Source: Paenibacillus sp. FSL H7-0357 (GTDB taxonomy: Bacteria > Bacillota > Bacilli > Paenibacillales > Paenibacillaceae). Taken from it: DNA of 64,000 nt. The position numbers and the translations under genes were made by a program. Positions 61,532-64,000 of the stretch are shown in pieces. Where the stretch lies: positions 1,364,001 to 1,428,000 of the forward strand of contig NZ_CP009241.1 in assembly GCF_000758525.1 (NCBI RefSeq), given 5' to 3'. The notes under the pieces were generated by a model. That model did no database searches and was not told where the DNA came from. It saw only the letters and a program-made list of their open reading frames with translations. Each line of letters begins with the position of its first letter. Position 1 is the stretch's first letter.

Positions 61532-62869
61532 CTAGTTCATTTGTTCTTCGTCTTCATTATAAATGGGATTTGAAGGGATGGATTGTCCGTTTATAACAGA
61601 ATGTTCGCCAATAGCAATACACACCTTCATGGAGACCTCTTCATAGGTTTCATTTACGGTATAGAGGGCAAAAGGGCTGCCGGCCCGCCTATAGCAGCAG
61701 TTTTCCTCCAGCCAGCGGGTCATAATATCCGCAAGTCCGGTGAAATCCCCGAAACTATCTGCGGTTAATACCGCATAAAGCCCTGCTTCTAGGGTAACAA
61801 CACTCAGACCGTCTTCGGCTGATAATTCGCCCGTTTCTGTCTGCTCGACACCGCACAAGTATCCATTGCTGGTAATCTCCACATAAAACGACGATGGAAG
61901 GAATCCGCGTTGATTGATCTGCGATAAAAGCTTGGCCGAAGCTTCATCTTCCGCATGACTGCCCACGGCATGGGCGACGATATAGTGCTGCTGCGCAAAT
62001 GGGGTTACTTCAATGATGTAGCTGCTTTGCTTGCGGATAATGGGCAGGGATAGACGAAGCTCTTTGATGGTCCCTGTCTTTTGAATGATGAATTCCTCAC
62101 GGCAATGATCACCTGCCAGGGTGAACACGCTTTTAGCCAGCCAATGGCTGTAAAGGTAGTCCCAGGCCTGGTTGATGCTTCCGGTAAAAGGTACGGATAA
62201 GACGGCAAACTCACCGCCGCATAACGTAGCTGGCTCTATGGAGTGATAACCGGCCTCCCCCAGGGCGGAAATCCAGTACTCATGATTCCGGGTATCTATG
62301 AATAGGTTGTACGATTGTCTGGACCGTCCAACCTGCACGGGGGTTAATCCGAAGAGTCTAAAACTCATGTCCGTACGCTTGGCTGTGAAGACCGCTTGTT
62401 TCAGTGCGTTGATGGCTTGCTGTTCGATGTCTGTGTCTCCTGCGGCGAGGTAAACGGCGGTCAGGCCATGCAGCGGTTGCCCGGACTGGATCTTAATGGC
62501 TGTCTCCGCCAAGTGGAGGGGGAACTGCCCGGGGAGGAAGGTATAGAACACGCTGCTCCGTTTGTATTCCATTGGCGTAAGCCCGACGATTTTTTTGAAG
62601 ACCTTGGAGAAGGAAGGCAGGGAGTCAAAGCCGTTGCCCAGCGCAATTCCGGTAATGGATAACCCGCAGTTCTTGATCTGGGCGCATGCGTTGCTGATTC
62701 TTCTTTTGCGGATATAGTCTTTAATGGAATGGCCGGATACGCAGTAGAATTCCCGGTACAGCTGCATCAAAGAAACATATCCCGTCCGGGCGAGGTTGTC
62801 GAGGCTGATCTCCTCATTCAGATGATCTTCGATATAATCGAAAACCCGCTTCAAAACATCCTGCTTCAT
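61532..62869 (-). CDS. AraC-family regulator with tandem effector-binding domains
   Basis: About 445 residues from the ATG at 62869. The N-terminal 105 residues hold both AraC helix-turn-helix motifs (LDNLARTGYVSLMQLYREFY, SITGIALGNGFDSLPSFSKV, VGLTPMEYKRS). The remainder is two GyrI-like/Bacterial_TF2-type ligand domains (about 160-290 and 295-430). AraC-first layout is like Rob/SoxS-type multidrug regulators. The effector-domain protein encoded next adds a third copy of the fold to the operon. Ligand unknown. Confidence 0.9.
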   Translation of the reverse strand: MKQDVLKRVFDYIEDHLNEEISLDNLARTGYVSLMQLYREFYCVSGHSIKDYIRKRRISNACAQIKNCGLSITGIALGNGFDSLPSFSKVFKKIVGLTPMEYKRSSVFYTFLPGQFPLHLAETAIKIQSGQPLHGLTAVYLAAGDTDIEQQAINALKQAVFTAKRTDMSFRLFGLTPVQVGRSRQSYNLFIDTRNHEYWISALGEAGYHSIEPATLCGGEFAVLSVPFTGSINQAWDYLYSHWLAKSVFTLAGDHCREEFIIQKTGTIKELRLSLPIIRKQSSYIIEVTPFAQQHYIVAHAVGSHAEDEASAKLLSQINQRGFLPSSFYVEITSNGYLCGVEQTETGELSAEDGLSVVTLEAGLYAVLTADSFGDFTGLADIMTRWLEENCCYRRAGSPFALYTVNETYEEVSMKVCIAIGEHSVINGQSIPSNPIYNEDEEQMN

Positions 62870-62901
62870 AGCCAACCTGCTTTCCGGGGAATTAAACGGT
62901 G

Positions 62902-62929
62902 TTACGTTTCAAGCATCGAGTGCTATATT
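62902..62929 (+). promoter_or_regulatory. Promoter-like element before the 9-codon reading frame
   Basis: TTACGT (62902), 16-base spacer, TATATT (62924-62929). It would start a transcript of about 110 bases ending at the 62998-63045 hairpin. Confidence 0.35.
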
Positions 62930-62959
62930 CTCTGTATACCATAATTAGGGAGGATGGAA

Positions 62960-62989
62960 ATGACAATTAGCATAATGATTGTGGTATAG
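62960..62989 (+). other. Nine-codon reading frame (MTISIMIVV)
   Basis: A strong AGGGAGG lies 6 bases before the ATG, and a stop follows after nine mostly hydrophobic codons (Ile, Met, Val). A terminator hairpin starts 9 bases later and no plus-strand gene follows. It could be a tiny membrane peptide, a leader whose target is lost, or a small RNA with a chance ribosome site. Evidence is only the ribosome site and its context. Confidence 0.35.
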
Positions 62990-62997
62990 CGAACACA

Positions 62998-63045
62998 AAG
63001 ATACTCTTCACAGGAGCCGCGGGCTTTTGTGAAGAGTATCTTTTC
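62998..63045. terminator. Bidirectional terminator between the tiny frame and gpx
   Basis: AAAGATACTCTTCAC / GTGAAGAGTATCTTT, a 15-bp stem with T-rich ends, serving the minus-strand gpx gene and any plus-strand transcript. Confidence 0.75.
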
Positions 63046-63061
63046 ATATTATAGGGGAGGA

Positions 63062-63541
63062 TTAGTCCAGCAGTTTGGCAATATCGGCTTCGATCTGGTC
63101 CGGAGTAGTTTGTGGTGCAAACCGCTTCAGGACACGGCCTTCCTGATCGACCAGAAACTTGGTGAAATTCCACTTGACGCTCTTAGAGCCCAGGACGCCC
63201 GGCGCTTCCTTGGACAGGTATTTGAATAACGGATGCGCTTCGTCGCCCTTCACGTCAACCTTCTCGTACATCGGGAAGGTTACTCCGTAATTGATTTCGC
63301 AGAATTCGGCGATGTCTTCGCTTTCACCCGGTTCCTGTCCGGCAAACTGGTTGCTCGGAAAACCAAGCACCTCAAAACCACGGTCCTTGAATTTATCGTA
63401 CACTTCCTGGAGACCCTTATATTGCGGGGTGAATCCGCATTTGCTGGCTGTGTTCACGACAAGCAGCACCTTACCTTTGTACTTGGACAGGGATTCTTCT
63501 TCCCCGCGCAGCGTGTTGGCTTCGAAATCATAAATACTCAT
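63062..63541 (-). CDS. gpx: Glutathione peroxidase family protein (BsaA-like)
   Basis: A 159-residue thiol peroxidase with GGGAGG 9 bases before the ATG. Catalytic Cys35 is in NTASKCGFTPQY, followed by FPSNQFAGQEPG and KWNFTKFLVD, the Cys-Gln-Trp triad. In bacilli the reductant is thioredoxin rather than glutathione. B. subtilis BsaA is the close match. It is divergent from an Ohr gene, so the pair forms a peroxide-defence locus. Confidence 0.95.
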   Translation of the reverse strand: MSIYDFEANTLRGEEESLSKYKGKVLLVVNTASKCGFTPQYKGLQEVYDKFKDRGFEVLGFPSNQFAGQEPGESEDIAEFCEINYGVTFPMYEKVDVKGDEAHPLFKYLSKEAPGVLGSKSVKWNFTKFLVDQEGRVLKRFAPQTTPDQIEADIAKLLD

Positions 63542-63614
63542 GAATAACGCCTCCCGAACTTTGATTTATCACAATTTAATTTTACACTATTTATCGTAAG
63601 AAGCAACCCGTCAG

Positions 63615-63629
63615 AATTGTGACAACATT
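63615..63629. promoter_or_regulatory. Imperfect AATTGT/ACAA(C)ATT palindrome between gpx and ohr
   Basis: AATTGT-G-ACAACATT resembles an OhrR-type box in an intergenic region between two peroxide genes. The match is imperfect and found by eye only. Confidence 0.3.
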
Positions 63630-63713
63630 GTATATTCGTTTCAAAATATCTCTGTTGTTTAAATGTAGGGTATGCGGCGGTACAAATACATTTTGATAAA
63701 GGAGTAGATACAG

Positions 63714-64000
63714 ATGAAAGCATTATATACGGCTACAGCAACGGTTCACGGCGGACGGGAGGGCTCTGTGAAGTCCTCGGATGGTGTACTTGAACATGAT
63801 TTGAAAATGCCAAAGGAGCTTGGCGGCCCCGGGGGTTCCGGCACGAATCCTGAGCAGCTGTTCGCGGCAGGCTACGGTGCCTGCTATGAAAGTGCCTTGG
63901 CCAATATCGCCCGTAAAGAGGGCGTTAAGCTGCAGGATGTGGAGGTCACCGCCAACGTATCCATCGGCAAGGATGACAGCGACGGCGGCTTCAGACTGGC
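63714..64000 (+). CDS. ohr: Organic hydroperoxide resistance protein Ohr (partial, runs off right edge)
   Basis: The first 95 codons of an OsmC/Ohr protein, with AAAGGAG before the ATG. The sequence begins MKALYTATATVHGGREG and contains GTNPEQLFAAGYGACYESAL, where the first catalytic Cys and the NPEQLFAAG block are typical. Ohr reduces organic hydroperoxides with a lipoylated or thiol reductant. The second Cys and the rest are outside the window. No OhrR gene is visible here. Confidence 0.93.
   Translation, partial: MKALYTATATVHGGREGSVKSSDGVLEHDLKMPKELGGPGGSGTNPEQLFAAGYGACYESALANIARKEGVKLQDVEVTANVSIGKDDSDGGFRL

Overview
The window reads as a chromosomal segment of a low-to-mid GC, spore-forming Gram-positive bacterium of the Bacillales, most likely Paenibacillus. 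The grounds are strong AGGAGG-type ribosome sites, many GTG/TTG starts, S-layer-homology (SLH) proteins, the spore-cortex gene cmpA, the alr-ndoAI-ndoA order, bacilli-type tRNAs and a lack of outer-membrane genes. No species can be named from the sequence alone.

The backbone matches, from memory, a region of Bacillus subtilis: a ydcC-like lipoprotein, alr, ndoAI, ndoA, tex, cmpA, sprT (ydcK), then a tRNA cluster. Here it is stretched out. The sigB/rsb block expected between ndoA and tex is absent and its place holds a TetR/MFS efflux pair. About 30 kb of accessory genes sit between tex and cmpA-sprT. The tRNA cluster (Asn, Ser, Glu, Leu, Leu) is split by a branched-chain amino acid ABC operon with alanine dehydrogenase and by a small two-regulator module.

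1-9.6 kb: a WYL regulator with two BtrH-like proteins (leftmost one cut by the window edge), two small proteins, a sugar-binding lipoprotein translationally overlapping a chemoreceptor, a soluble YfmS-like transducer, a YgjP-type metallopeptidase and an acetyltransferase. 9.8-17.8 kb: conserved backbone (ydcC-like, alr, EndoAI/EndoA, TetR-MFS, tex). 17.9-29 kb: variable genes, including an AT-rich patch (ketopantoate-reductase-like enzyme, TetR, polysaccharide pyruvyl transferase), a GC-rich TetR-methionine aminopeptidase pair, and a glycerate module (GntP-type permease, glycerate kinase, CdaR regulator). 29-39.7 kb: two SLH proteins, gene remnants, a tetracycline-protection-type GTPase, HIT protein and a two-component system. 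39.8-51 kb: beta-lactamase-fold hydrolase, molybdopterin oxidoreductase, an Arc-like regulator with paired operators, an orphan type I-C-like CRISPR array, cmpA and sprT, a pentapeptide-repeat protein, and a frameshifted Lrp regulator beside an MBL-fold hydrolase. 51-60 kb: tRNAs, livHMGF-livJ, ald, PAS protein and the HTH module between two identical tRNA-Leu(GAG) genes. 60-64 kb: carbohydrate deacetylase, AraC/GyrI-like pair, glutathione peroxidase and the start of an Ohr gene.

The strongest candidates for something undescribed are the divergent HTH pair with a 15-bp inverted repeat between two identical tRNA-Leu genes, the binding-protein/chemoreceptor overlap with no permease, the WYL/BtrH-like operon, the 21-bp helically phased repeat array, and two dispersed intergenic repeat families. 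All statements come from reading the sequence; no database search was run.
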